Shown one piece after another: positions 37,315-46,454 of a stretch of 51,643 nt of DNA; the stretch's first letter is position 1; each line of letters opens with the position of its first letter. Under the pieces are notes generated by a model. It was not told the origin of the DNA and did no database searches. It was given only the letters and a program-made list of their open reading frames with translations. The stretch comes from Thiogranum sp. (lineage in GTDB: Bacteria > Pseudomonadota > Gammaproteobacteria > DSM-19610). Position numbers and translations under genes: made by a program. The DNA lies in NCBI GenBank assembly GCA_030148915.1, contig JASBSN010000024.1:1-51643 (forward strand). Direction: 5' to 3'.

Positions 37315-39749
37315 GCGTCATCCCCCGCAATCCGCGCCGATACGCGCATATCGGCGGCGCGCAGCAGACATTCCAGATAGGCCAAACGGAACGGGCCAAG
37401 TTCTGGATCGTCGCGCAGCGAGAGCATGCGTTCCGCCCAACTGGGTTGGCCGCTTGCCGAAAGACCCAACTCCATCGGCTCCAGCGACAGCTCGACCGGT
37501 GGCGCCACCAGACCGTCACCGAGGTCGGTTTCGGGAAGGGGGTCGCCATCCCAAACACCGCGAGCAAAGCGCACCGCGGCATCGTCCGGTTTTTTCTCTC
37601 CCGGCAGCGAGCGGATCGAAAGGCGCACTTTGCCATGGTGTGCTGCGACCAAATATGCGATCAGGTTGCGCTGATTATCCGCAATAAGTCCCCCGGACTC
37701 CTGCAATACCGCCAGGGCAGAGGCGAGTTCGTGACGAAAGTGTTTTCGGGCATAGCGCTTCCAGCCCTTCCTCGGCGCCTTTGCCCACGGGATAAACGGA
37801 TCGCGCATGCCATCGGGTAAGGCATGACGGAAGACCCAGTGCGCCTTGCCGAGATCGTGCCAGCGGATAGCCGTCAGCAACGGTTCGTAAAAACCGCTCA
37901 GATGTCGCAGGTGTGCGAGGATTCCTTGGAGTTCTTTATGGGCTTGCGCGCTGTGCTTTGAAAGTTCCTGCCAAACACCGATCTGCGAATAAGGCTCGGC
38001 GTCGTTATCACTATCGGTAGCAATTCGCTGTTCTTTACGCGGAACAACTGTAACTGAACCCTTGGCATTCCTGGCCACATCCCCAGTCCAGCCTAATTCA
38101 GCAGTATAACCCCCCGCTATGGAAGCCAGCATGTACATCTGGCCGGGATAGATTTCCGTGTCGCGCACGGGTTCCCAACGACGCTCAAGGAAATTGCGGC
38201 GGAAGGCGGTGTGGATTTCCCGTTTTCTTAACTCTGCTTTGCCGGTCAGTTTTCCGACAACCGTCTTGAAATCGCCAATGGGGGCCGGGCACAGCTCGTC
38301 ACGCTGCGGCATCGGCTCATCGTCCGCTGGCTTCGCCAGCACATCACGCCAGAATACCTGAACATCACTGCTGTCGCTGTCTCTGACATAGCGGTCAATA
38401 TCGAGGTCATTACCGGCCAGATCGGGAGTCGTATCGAACAGTTCGATCAGATCCTTACGGCGGATCACATGGACGCGTCTGAATTCCAGTTCAGTATCCA
38501 CCGCATCCAGCGCTTCGGGACCCACCCCATGGTGGCATTGCTCCAGAAGTTTCTTCGAAGTGACCAAGGCATCTGGGTCGTAAGGTAACGCTGCCTTTTC
38601 ATAGTGCTTCTCATCCTGCGGCGGATCAATCCAATAAACCTGCGCGGGAGACTCCTGTTCGCATTCTCCACGCCGATTGCAACGGCCAAAGCGCTGCACC
38701 AGCGAAGCCCAGGGCGCGAGTTCGGTAAACAGGATACGGGCAGATACGTCAACACCGGCTTCAACAACTTGGGTGCTGACAATAATACTGCCTTCCGGCG
38801 GTGGATCGCTGAGCAGGCGCTTGATTTTGTCAGCCCGCTCCGCTGGCCTGTAACGCGAGTGAATCAGCACCGTAGATACTTCTAGTTTGCGCTTTTTTGA
38901 TTGAACTTCGAGCTTCTTGAAGATATCCATAGCCCGTGCCACTGTATTAACAATGACCAATGTACGACCAGCCGGTTGATGAGCTTTTAGGACTTCGTCG
39001 GCCAGTGCCCCCGTGTCACCCATCATGCTGTTGGCCTTGCCCAACGGCTTGACCGCCTTATAGGTCTTACTGCGGGCTTTATCCTGATCGGTCAGTTTTA
39101 TGGGGACACCCAGGTCGTCGGCACTCAGATCGACGGTCTCGAGCCATTTGGGATTCACCGTGGCACTCATCCACAGCGATTGGTTCTTACCAAAGGTACC
39201 GAGGGACTTCCGGAACGCATGAAGTTGAGCCGTTGTGGCAAGTCCTGCCCCCATTAATTGCACTTCGTCCAGCACCCACAGGCAGTCATTGTTCAACAAA
39301 CCGAAATGCATCGGCCAACGGTATCGCGACATGCCATATCCGCGGTTCAGTGCGCGCGAAATCAGCATATCCTGCGTGCCGATCAGGATTGTCGCCTGCT
39401 CGGGAAGCACATCCCAGTCTTCGACGTCTTCCCCGCCCATCAGCACGTGTACTTTGATATCCTGGCCCAGGCTCAGGTTCTTCAGCCAGTTGTCGACGCA
39501 CTGCCTTGTCTGCTCCACAAGCACCCGCATCGGCAGACACCAGACCAGCCGGCGCGGGATGTCTGCATCACTGTTCAAGCGTTTCCAAAGCCAGGCGAGG
39601 ATGACGGCAGCGGTCTTTCCCATGCCGGTCGGAACTTCTAGCAAGGCGGGGAACGAGCCGCTATTGGCCAAGTCCTCCTGGTAGAAATATGGGTTACCGT
39701 CCAGCCCCGTCGCCTGCTTGAAGAAGCTCGCATAGCTCTTAAATTCCAT
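37311..39749 (-). CDS. cas3: Cas3 helicase-nuclease with C-terminal HD domain
   Basis: 812 residues, preceded by GGAGAG. Superfamily 2 helicase first: Walker A PTGMGKTA (40-47), DEVQ box D161-Q164 (LWVLDEVQLMG), motif VSTQVVEAGVDVSA and motif VI QRFGRCNRRGE. The HD nuclease follows at the C-terminus: H631-D632 (RWHDLGKAHW), H673 (RHELASAL), H704-H705 (VAAHHGKVR). The helicase-then-HD order is the I-G arrangement, reversed from I-E. It unwinds and degrades DNA recognised by the effector. First gene of the cas operon; the predicted promoter region is 39750-39999. Confidence 0.96.
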   Translation of the reverse strand: MEFKSYASFFKQATGLDGNPYFYQEDLANSGSFPALLEVPTGMGKTAAVILAWLWKRLNSDADIPRRLVWCLPMRVLVEQTRQCVDNWLKNLSLGQDIKVHVLMGGEDVEDWDVLPEQATILIGTQDMLISRALNRGYGMSRYRWPMHFGLLNNDCLWVLDEVQLMGAGLATTAQLHAFRKSLGTFGKNQSLWMSATVNPKWLETVDLSADDLGVPIKLTDQDKARSKTYKAVKPLGKANSMMGDTGALADEVLKAHQPAGRTLVIVNTVARAMDIFKKLEVQSKKRKLEVSTVLIHSRYRPAERADKIKRLLSDPPPEGSIIVSTQVVEAGVDVSARILFTELAPWASLVQRFGRCNRRGECEQESPAQVYWIDPPQDEKHYEKAALPYDPDALVTSKKLLEQCHHGVGPEALDAVDTELEFRRVHVIRRKDLIELFDTTPDLAGNDLDIDRYVRDSDSSDVQVFWRDVLAKPADDEPMPQRDELCPAPIGDFKTVVGKLTGKAELRKREIHTAFRRNFLERRWEPVRDTEIYPGQMYMLASIAGGYTAELGWTGDVARNAKGSVTVVPRKEQRIATDSDNDAEPYSQIGVWQELSKHSAQAHKELQGILAHLRHLSGFYEPLLTAIRWHDLGKAHWVFRHALPDGMRDPFIPWAKAPRKGWKRYARKHFRHELASALAVLQESGGLIADNQRNLIAYLVAAHHGKVRLSIRSLPGEKKPDDAAVRFARGVWDGDPLPETDLGDGLVAPPVELSLEPMELGLSASGQPSWAERMLSLRDDPELGPFRLAYLECLLRAADMRVSARIAGDDA

Positions 39750-39999
39750 CCAATACTCTCCGCCCCGCTCAATCTTGCGTGTTACATCATGGCAGCTGCT
39801 CGACCGGCCGCATGCCCGGTGACGTTACCAAAATCCCGCCACTACTGCGCCAACTTCATCAGCATCGAACTCCTCCTGGTCAAACCAACCTCCAGCTATC
39901 ACCGCAATCGTACCGGCCAAGGTGAAATGGCAATCACACTCTATATGTTAATTTAGGCTATTATGCCTTTCCGCTCTATCAAAACCTGACCAGGCAAAT
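39750..39999 (-). promoter_or_regulatory. Upstream region of the cas operon
   Basis: 250 bases between the WYL gene stop and the cas3 start. On the minus strand CATAAT (39960-39965) lies in an AT-rich stretch and is the best -10 candidate; the -35 is unclear. AGGC-TATTAT-GCCT is a short inverted repeat across it. No terminator is visible after the WYL gene, so read-through into cas3 is possible. Confidence 0.35.
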
Positions 40000-40971
40000 T
40001 TATTTTTTATACAGGGCAGCGGCTTTCCTTAATCGTACGGCTACGCTATCCCTGAGTCCTTTCGGTTTCAGCACCTGCACCTCCGCGCCGTATCGTAAAA
40101 TATCCATAATCAACTCTCGATCATCACTGTAAGGCACTTTCAGCTGGTAACCACCGTCCTTCAACACCTTACCCTCCTGCCCCGGATGCCACTGCTCGTC
40201 CGCTACCCAGCGCGCCGCCTCGGGGGTGAAATGCAGCACGGCTGTGTATTTAGGTACACCGGCAAAAATACCGAAGGCCGTGGCGTAATGCCGGTCGAGC
40301 GCCGGGTCGCTGATCTCCTTCGCCGTGTCGTCGCGTATCTCTACCAGATGCAAGCGATCAAGCGCGAAACTGCGTAAGCCTTTGCGCAAGTGGCACCACG
40401 CGTCCAGGTACCAGTTGCTGCGGTAGTAAACCAGCCGTTGCGGCGAAATGACCCGTTCGGTGGTTTGGTCGCGTTCGCGACCGTGGTACAACACGCGCAC
40501 CTGTTGGCGTTCCAGTAGCGCGCTGGCAAAGCGGCGGAACGCCGCCAGGTCCGCCGGCCGGGCCGCCATCTGCAAAATACGCACCCGGCGGGCGACCTCG
40601 GGTGCGGCGCCGCCCTGTTTTTTCAACAGGTCTTCGATTTTGTCTTTTACCGGGTCTATATAGCGGCTAAGCAGGCCGGGCTGCAATTCATTGAGCAGCT
40701 GGTGCGAGACCAACAGGGCATAGAGTTCTTCCGGGCTGAACCACAGACCCGGGATTTCATAGCGATGATTCAGCTCGCCGGTGTACCGCCAGCCGTTGTG
40801 CTCGCGGTCGTATTCCAGCGGCGTATCGAGAAAGTCGCGCAGATAGCGCAGAGTGCGCCGGGCGGTGGAGTCGGAACAGGCCAGCTCGCGCCGGATTTCG
40901 TCCATGGAAACCGGCCTGCGGCGAGATGCAAACAGCTGGTGCAACTCCAGGATGCGGTCGAATTTCTGCAC
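40000..40971 (-). CDS. WYL-domain transcriptional regulator
   Basis: 323 residues. An N-terminal winged helix-turn-helix (about 1-62; FDRILELHQLFASRRRPVSM, then CSDSTARRTLRYLRDFL) is followed by a WYL domain with W187-Y188-L189 (YRSNWYLDAWC) and a C-terminal WCX-like segment (YQLKVPYSDDRELIMDILRY). WYL proteins sense nucleic acids or nucleotides and often control CRISPR-Cas and other defence operons. It lies just upstream of cas3 on the same strand and probably controls the locus. Divergent from the MazF module. Confidence 0.93.
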   Translation of the reverse strand: MQKFDRILELHQLFASRRRPVSMDEIRRELACSDSTARRTLRYLRDFLDTPLEYDREHNGWRYTGELNHRYEIPGLWFSPEELYALLVSHQLLNELQPGLLSRYIDPVKDKIEDLLKKQGGAAPEVARRVRILQMAARPADLAAFRRFASALLERQQVRVLYHGRERDQTTERVISPQRLVYYRSNWYLDAWCHLRKGLRSFALDRLHLVEIRDDTAKEISDPALDRHYATAFGIFAGVPKYTAVLHFTPEAARWVADEQWHPGQEGKVLKDGGYQLKVPYSDDRELIMDILRYGAEVQVLKPKGLRDSVAVRLRKAAALYKK

Positions 40972-41046
40972 GCCAGGGCCTCTGATTCGATGAGAAAAAC
41001 TTTTTCACTATATTTTTAATGGTTTTATACAGGATTCAGGCTTGCG

Positions 41047-41081
41047 TTGCGATTAAGTACATTTTGTATTACATTATGTAT
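41047..41081 (+). promoter_or_regulatory. Promoter and tandem operator of the toxin-antitoxin pair
   Basis: TTGCGA (41047-41052) and TACATT (41070-41075) are 17 bases apart and form a modest promoter. Overlapping it are two 12-base tandem copies, TACATTTTGTAT (41058-41069) and TACATTATGTAT (41070-41081), each nearly palindromic. This is the kind of site ribbon-helix-helix antitoxins bind to repress their own operon. Confidence 0.55.
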
Positions 41082-41116
41082 TAACATATTGACTGCATTT
41101 TGTGAGGCATTTCCCT

Positions 41117-41395
41117 ATGAGTACCGTCAGCCTGCGCATCCCCGATGATCTGAACGAGCAGCTCAACCAGGAAGCCCGTCGGCAAAACAAATCCCGCTCG
41201 GAGCTATTGAGGGAGGCTGTCACCGATTATTTGCAACGCAAGGAAAAGGAACGCTTTGTGGGCCGGTTCGTTGCCGAAGCCCGCGCCGGTTATGGAAACG
41301 CTGAGCTTGCGCGTGATGCCCACGCCATCGCCGAGGATTTCCTTACGCTGGAAAACGAGGCACTGGGTCACGCCGATGACAAGTGGTGGAAGTAG
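41117..41395 (+). CDS. Ribbon-helix-helix antitoxin of a MazF-type pair
   Basis: 92 residues from the ATG at 41117 (GAGG upstream); a GTG at 41102 is in frame but less likely. The N-terminal ribbon-helix-helix is clear: STVSLRIPDDLNEQLNQEAR, then QNKSRSELLREAVTDYLQR. The acidic C-terminal tail ending ENEALGHADDKWWK should wrap the toxin. The end overlaps mazF. It neutralises the toxin and, by analogy, represses its own promoter through the 12-base repeats upstream. Confidence 0.9.
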   Translation: MSTVSLRIPDDLNEQLNQEARRQNKSRSELLREAVTDYLQRKEKERFVGRFVAEARAGYGNAELARDAHAIAEDFLTLENEALGHADDKWWK

Positions 41396-41736
41396 TGCGC
41401 CGCGGCGAGGTCTGGGTGGCAAACCTGAATCCTGCACGCGGCCAGGAAGTCAGCAAGATCCGCCCCGTCCTGGTGATGCAGAATGACGAATTGACAGCAG
41501 CCGGAACGCCAATGATTGTCATACTGCCGCTCACCACCCGCGTGTTTCAAAATTTCGGCCTCTGGCGTATCACCCTACCGGCGCGGGACCGATTGCTGAA
41601 AGACTGCCAGATCATCGTTGATCAACCTCGCGCACTCGATAGAACACGCTTCGGCGAAGGCCCGTTGACCCGACTGACTGTCGACGAAACAGCGGTGGTA
41701 GAAAGAAGTCTGCGCATGGTTTTCGGCATGTGGTAA
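41383..41736 (+). CDS. mazF: MazF/PemK-family endoribonuclease toxin
   Basis: 117 residues from the GTG at 41383; GTG 41395, which overlaps the antitoxin stop, would give the more usual VRRGEVW start. Conserved MazF features: RRGEVWVANLNPARGQEVSK, RPVLVMQNDELT, then IVILPLTTR and DCQIIVDQPRALDRTRF. The catalytic Arg (KIRPVLV) and Thr (PLTT) are present, so it should cleave mRNA when the antitoxin is lost. The frame is intact. It lies beside the WYL/cas locus. Confidence 0.93.
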   Translation: MVEVVRRGEVWVANLNPARGQEVSKIRPVLVMQNDELTAAGTPMIVILPLTTRVFQNFGLWRITLPARDRLLKDCQIIVDQPRALDRTRFGEGPLTRLTVDETAVVERSLRMVFGMW

Positions 41737-42001
41737 GTCGTTAGGGATTAAGCGATCGGTTATTTTTAAAGGGCTGTAACTAACCAGTCGGACCCGCGTC
41801 AGGTCGTCAAACACCGGTGAATACCCGAAACTTTCAGCCGCAGTTTGCGCATTTCGTCAACCACTGCGAAGGCGGCCACAATACCTACAAACGCAAAGAT
41901 TCGATGCTCCTTCGTTGCGGCACCCACATTGGAAGATATCACCGGCAAACGGCGTCTCTCTCTATGGACGGTGCGCCAACACTGTCCGTTCCTTGACGTT
42001 G
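41737..42001. other. Gap after mazF
   Basis: No gene is clearly supported. On the minus strand a 47-residue frame (41799-41942, GTG start) contains a hydrophobic helix RIFAFVGIVAAFAVVDEMRK, but it lacks a good ribosome-binding site. Confidence 0.3.
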
Positions 42002-42027
42002 AGCCCCTCTTCGGAGGGGCTTTTTTT
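42002..42027 (+). terminator. Rho-independent terminator with UUCG loop
   Basis: AGCCCCTC-TTCG-GAGGGGCT followed by seven T's; an exceptionally stable tetraloop hairpin. It ends the toxin-antitoxin transcript before the kinase gene. Confidence 0.92.
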
Positions 42028-42068
42028 CCATCAGGCCGGCCACGACCATACCCGGTATACTCCCCCGT

Positions 42069-43058
42069 ATGCAGGAACCAGGCACCGACCACCCGTACCG
42101 CCAACTGACCCCCGACCTGATTATCCAGGCGCTGGAATCCCAGCACTATCCCTGCGACGGAAGGCTGCTCGCGCTCAACAGCTACGAGAACCGCGTCTAC
42201 CAGATCGGTATCGAAGACGCCACACCGGTGATCGCCAAGTTCTATCGCCCGCACCGCTGGGAACGCGAGGCGATAGACGAAGAGCACGCCTTTTCCCTGG
42301 AACTCGCGGCACGGGAAATTCCGGTGGTGGCGCCGTTGCGCAATGCCGCCGGTGAAACGCTGCACCGGTTCAAAGGCTTCCTGTTTGCCGTCTATCCGCG
42401 CTGCGGTGGCCGTTGGCCGGATCTCGACACGCGCGAACAGCGCTTGCAGATGGGCCGCTTTCTGGGGCGCATGCACGCCGTGGGCGCTGCCGACAGCTTT
42501 CGCCACCGTGGGCGCGTGGACATCGATTCGCTGGGCCGCAGTGCGCGCGAGTTTCTGCTCGGGCAACAGGTGATTCCCGCCTACCTGCTGGAGGCCTATT
42601 CCACCCTCAGCGCACAGCTACTGGAGACCATCCAAGACCGGTTCGACGCCGCCGGACCGGTGCGCCCGATCAGGCTGCACGGCGACTGCCATCCCGGAAA
42701 TATCCTCTGGACCGACGCCGGCCCCCACTTCGTCGACCTCGACGACAGCCGCAGCGGTCCGGCTATTCAGGATATCTGGATGCTGTTATCGGGAGAAAAC
42801 GACGAGGTGCACCGCCAGCTCGAGGATCTGCTGGAGGGCTACCAGACCTTTTGCGATTTCGACTATGGCAGTACGCTGCTGATCGAACCGCTGCGCACGC
42901 TGCGCATCATGAACTATGCCGCCTGGATCTCGCGGCGCTGGTCCGATCCGGCCTTTCCCCGCGCCTTCCCCTGGTTCGACTCGCCGCGCTATTGGGAAGA
43001 GCATGTGCTCAGTCTGCGCGAGCAGGCCGCCGCCTTGCAGCAACCGGTGGTGCTCTGA
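42069..43058 (+). CDS. srkA: Stress response kinase A (SrkA/YihE)
   Basis: 329 residues. Aminoglycoside-phosphotransferase-like Ser/Thr kinase: NSYENRVYQIGIEDATPVIA with AKFYRP as nucleotide loop, catalytic LHGDCHPGNILW (Asp near 205) and metal-binding FVDLDDSRSGPAIQDIWML. This matches SrkA, which protects against programmed death and MazF-type or Cpx-sensed stress in E. coli. Length is normal. Notably it follows a MazF pair, but a strong terminator lies between. Convergent with the TerC gene. Confidence 0.95.
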   Translation: MQEPGTDHPYRQLTPDLIIQALESQHYPCDGRLLALNSYENRVYQIGIEDATPVIAKFYRPHRWEREAIDEEHAFSLELAAREIPVVAPLRNAAGETLHRFKGFLFAVYPRCGGRWPDLDTREQRLQMGRFLGRMHAVGAADSFRHRGRVDIDSLGRSAREFLLGQQVIPAYLLEAYSTLSAQLLETIQDRFDAAGPVRPIRLHGDCHPGNILWTDAGPHFVDLDDSRSGPAIQDIWMLLSGENDEVHRQLEDLLEGYQTFCDFDYGSTLLIEPLRTLRIMNYAAWISRRWSDPAFPRAFPWFDSPRYWEEHVLSLREQAAALQQPVVL

Positions 43059-43083
43059 AGCAATGCCGTCGCAGTAGCCGTTA

Positions 43084-43704
43084 TCAGTGTATGGCCTGCG
43101 CCACCTGCAGGCTACCGCGCGCTATCATGTCTACGGCAACGTAGGCGATGATCGCCAGACCGACCCACGCCAGCCAGCGATGACGGTGGATGAGCCGCGC
43201 GACCAGACTGGCGACAAAGGCCATCATAGCGATCGAAATCACCAGTCCGATCACCAGTATCTCGACGTGTTCGCCGGCCGCGCCCGCTACCGCCAGCACG
43301 TTGTCCAGTGACATGGACAAATCCGCCAGCGCCACCTGCCAGACCGCCGCCGCCACGGTCATGGACGCCGCCCCTTTTGCCCCTTGCAGCGCTTCTGCCG
43401 GAGTCACCTCGTCGCGCCCGTGGCTGCGGATTTCCCGATACATTTTATAAGCGACAAATGCCAGCAGCAGACCGCCGGCCAGGGTAAGGCCGATGATCTT
43501 CAGCAACTGGGTTGTCAACAGAGCGAACACAATCCGCAGCGACACGGCCGCCACGGTACCCCAGAGAATCACGCGCCGACGCTGTTCGACAGGAACCGCC
43601 GCCGCGGCCATGCCGACGACAATGGCATTGTCGCCGGCCAGGACCAGGTCAATGAAAATCACCTGTAGCAGGGCAAGCAGTTTGTGGATTAACTCAGCTT
43701 CCAC
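43084..43704 (-). CDS. TerC-family integral membrane protein (YjbE-like)
   Basis: 206 residues with six to seven hydrophobic helices. Family motifs are two copies of an acidic membrane pattern: IDLVLAGDNAIVVGMAA near the start and ADLSMSLDNVLAVAGAAGEH in the middle. These paired Asp/Asn-containing helices are the likely metal path; TerC-type proteins are linked to manganese or calcium export and tellurite resistance. Substrate not determinable here. It lies downstream of the fba terminator on the same strand. Confidence 0.9.
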   Translation of the reverse strand: MEAELIHKLLALLQVIFIDLVLAGDNAIVVGMAAAAVPVEQRRRVILWGTVAAVSLRIVFALLTTQLLKIIGLTLAGGLLLAFVAYKMYREIRSHGRDEVTPAEALQGAKGAASMTVAAAVWQVALADLSMSLDNVLAVAGAAGEHVEILVIGLVISIAMMAFVASLVARLIHRHRWLAWVGLAIIAYVAVDMIARGSLQVAQAIH

Positions 43705-43736
43705 GGCGCAGCATACGAAACCGGGCGTTCAAGCAC

Positions 43737-43764
43737 TAAAAAAGGCGGCCATGCGGCCGCCTTT
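43737..43764 (-). terminator. Rho-independent terminator after fba
   Basis: A 10-base-pair stem AAAGGCGGCC-ATGC-GGCCGCCTTT; on the minus strand it runs into a T-tract. It lies 34 bases after the fba stop. Confidence 0.85.
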
Positions 43765-43797
43765 GGGGGATGGACACGACGCGCGGTTTAAAAATAC

Positions 43798-44862
43798 TCA
43801 ATTGACGCGAGGGTCGAGCTCTCCGGAGGCATAGCGTTGGACCATGTCATCAAGGCTGAGCGGCTTGATTTTGGAGGCGTGTCCGGCACAACCGAAAGCT
43901 TCGTAGCGGGCCTTGCAGATGTCCTTCATGGCGGCAGTAGACGCTTTGAGGAACTTGCGCGGATCGAAGTTGGATTTGTTTTCCGCCAGGTGCTTGCGCA
44001 CGGCACCGGTGCTGGCCATGCGCAGGTCGGTATCGATGTTTACTTTGCGCACGCCGTGGCGGATACCTTCCTGGATTTCCTCGACCGGTACGCCATAGGT
44101 CTCACCCATATCGCCGCCGAAGCTGTTGATGATTTCCAGCCAGTCCTGCGGTACCGACGAGGAGCCATGCATCACCAGATGGGTGTTGGGAATGCGTGCG
44201 TGAATTTCCTTGATGCGGTTGATGGCCAGAATGTCGCCGGTCGGCGGACGGGTAAACTTGTAGGCGCCGTGGCTGGTGCCGATGGCGATCGCCAGCGCGT
44301 CCACACCGGTTTCCTTGACGAAATTGGCGGCTTCTTCCGGATCGGTCAGCAACTGATCCATGGACAACTTGCCTTCGGCGCCGTGACCGTCTTCCTCGCC
44401 CATTTCACCGGTTTCCAGCGAACCCAGGCAACCCAACTCGCCCTCAACAGACACACCACCGGCATGCGCCATCTCCACCACCCGGCGGGTGACATCGACG
44501 TTGTATTCGTAGGTGGCCGGGGTTTTCATGTCCGACATCAGCGAACCGTCCATCATTACCGAGCTGAACCCGGACTGGATCGAGCGCAGACACACCGCCG
44601 GTTCGGACCCATGATCCTGGTGCATGACGATGGGAATGTGCGGATACATTTCCGTGGCGGCAATAATCAGATGGCGCAGGAAGGGCTCGCCCGCGTAAGA
44701 GCGCGCACCCGCCGAGCCCTGCATGATGACCGGGCTGTCGGCCTCGTCGGCAGCCTGCATGATGGCATGCACCTGCTCCATGTTATTGACGTTGAAGGCC
44801 GGCATGCCGAATTCGTTCTCGGCGGCGTAGTCGAGCAGTTGACGCATGGATATCAGAGCCAT
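43798..44862 (-). CDS. fba: Class II fructose-bisphosphate aldolase (Calvin-cycle subtype)
   Basis: 354 residues after GAGGAG. Zinc enzyme: [20 protein letters not shown] gives the His and Asp ligands, then [32 protein letters not shown] and [13 protein letters not shown] for phosphate binding. The 350-residue form with [20 protein letters not shown] is that found in autotrophs (also called cbbA). It makes and cleaves fructose and sedoheptulose bisphosphates. Last gene of the tkt-gap-pgk-pyk-fba cluster. Confidence 0.96.
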   Translation of the reverse strand: MALISMRQLLDYAAENEFGMPAFNVNNMEQVHAIMQAADEADSPVIMQGSAGARSYAGEPFLRHLIIAATEMYPHIPIVMHQDHGSEPAVCLRSIQSGFSSVMMDGSLMSDMKTPATYEYNVDVTRRVVEMAHAGGVSVEGELGCLGSLETGEMGEEDGHGAEGKLSMDQLLTDPEEAANFVKETGVDALAIAIGTSHGAYKFTRPPTGDILAINRIKEIHARIPNTHLVMHGSSSVPQDWLEIINSFGGDMGETYGVPVEEIQEGIRHGVRKVNIDTDLRMASTGAVRKHLAENKSNFDPRKFLKASTAAMKDICKARYEAFGCAGHASKIKPLSLDDMVQRYASGELDPRVN

Positions 44863-44929
44863 GATGGTCTCCTCGGTATTTTCTATATAGGATAAACGAA
44901 AGTTGTGAAACGACTGTTAGTGCGGCGGC

Positions 44930-46375
44930 TCATTCCATGGTCCGGACTTCGTCGCCGACACAGATAATTTTCATGGCGTTGGTACCGCCATGCACTCCGG
45001 TCAAATCGCCCTTGGTGATAATCACCAGGTCGCCGTCGCGCACCGCCCCGCGGCGGCGCAGTTCGTCGATCGCCTCGCGGTTCAACTGCGGGTGATCGGT
45101 GGTGGTGACATCGAAACTGACCGGGTATACACCACGATAAAGGGTTACCTTTCTACGCGTCTCGACATGGCGCGTCAAGGCGTAGATGGGGATACCCGAG
45201 CTGATGCGTGACATCCACAATGGGGTCGCGCCCGACTCGGTGAGCGCGGCAATAGCCTTAACCCCGGTATGGTTGGCGGTGTACATGGCGGCTTTGGCAA
45301 TCGCTTCATCGACGGACTGGAAGCGCACCGCGCTACGCCGCTCATGGGCCATGTCCACACGCTGACGCTCGGCGCCGCGGCAGATCCGATCCATGGCCTC
45401 GACCACCTTGGCGACGTGCTTGCCGGTGGCTGTTTCCGCCGACAGCATGACCGCATCGGTGCCATCGATCACCGCATTGGCTACGTCAAAAACCTCAGCT
45501 CGGGTAGGGATGGGATTTTCGATCATCGATTGCATCATCTGAGTGGCGGTGATGACCACTCGGTCTTTGGAGCGGGCGATACGGATAATCTGCTTTTGCA
45601 CTGCCGGCAACTCGGCATCACCAATTTCCACTCCCAGATCACCGCGCGCAATCATCACCACGTCGGCCGCCTCGATAATTTCCTCGAGCGCGTGCATGGC
45701 CTCGGCGCGTTCGATCTTGGCGACGATACCGCCGTGCCCGCCGGCGGCGTAGAGCAACTGACGGGCTTCATGGATATCGGCGGCATGGCGCGGAAAAGAA
45801 ACGGCGATATAGTCAGCCTGCATCTCCGCGGCTATCTTGATATCGACACGGTCTTTTTCGGTGATCGCCTGTGCCGAGAGACCGCCACCCTGACGGTTGA
45901 TGCCTTTGTTGTTCGACAGCGCGCCGCCGACAACCACGCGGGTGACCACTTCGCTGCCGCTGACCTCCTCCACCCACAGGACCACCGCGCCGTCATCCAG
46001 CAATAGGGTGTCGCCACGATTGACGTCCTCGGTGAGCGCCTTGTAGGCAATCCCGACGCGCTCTTGCGTACCGGCCTCGGCGGCCAATGCCGCGTCCAGC
46101 ACGAAACGCCCGCCTTCCTGCAGGACGACTTTACCCTGCTGGAATTTTTCGATGCGGATCTTCGGCCCCTGCAGGTCGGCGAATACGCCGACCTGCCGGC
46201 CGTGGGCGCGGGCGCGGTTGCGCACCTGTTCGGCGCGACGCAGATGCTCTTCGGCCGTGCCATGGGAAAAGTTGACACGCACCACGTCCACGCCGGCCTG
46301 GATCATATCATCCAGCACCTTGGGATCGTCGGTGGAGGGCCCCAGTGTTGCGACTATCTTTGTTCTACGCTGCAT
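44930..46375 (-). CDS. pyk: Pyruvate kinase
   Basis: 481 residues from the ATG at 46375 (MQRRTKIVATLGPSTDD, the standard start); in-frame ATGs at 46402 and 46396 would add up to nine residues. Motifs: RVNFSHGTAEEHLRR, the active site IARGDLGVEIG, TQMMQSMIENPIPTRAEVFD, and the C-terminal DLVIITKGDLTGVHGGTNAM. It converts phosphoenolpyruvate to pyruvate. Between pgk (80 bases) and fba (68 bases) on the same strand. Confidence 0.96.
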   Translation of the reverse strand: MQRRTKIVATLGPSTDDPKVLDDMIQAGVDVVRVNFSHGTAEEHLRRAEQVRNRARAHGRQVGVFADLQGPKIRIEKFQQGKVVLQEGGRFVLDAALAAEAGTQERVGIAYKALTEDVNRGDTLLLDDGAVVLWVEEVSGSEVVTRVVVGGALSNNKGINRQGGGLSAQAITEKDRVDIKIAAEMQADYIAVSFPRHAADIHEARQLLYAAGGHGGIVAKIERAEAMHALEEIIEAADVVMIARGDLGVEIGDAELPAVQKQIIRIARSKDRVVITATQMMQSMIENPIPTRAEVFDVANAVIDGTDAVMLSAETATGKHVAKVVEAMDRICRGAERQRVDMAHERRSAVRFQSVDEAIAKAAMYTANHTGVKAIAALTESGATPLWMSRISSGIPIYALTRHVETRRKVTLYRGVYPVSFDVTTTDHPQLNREAIDELRRRGAVRDGDLVIITKGDLTGVHGGTNAMKIICVGDEVRTME

Positions 46376-46454
46376 ATTCAGCCACTTCGCATCCATTATC
46401 ACTCAGCGGCAACGCAGACGGGGCGGGTGAAGGCCTCGCTGAATCGCCGGTTAT

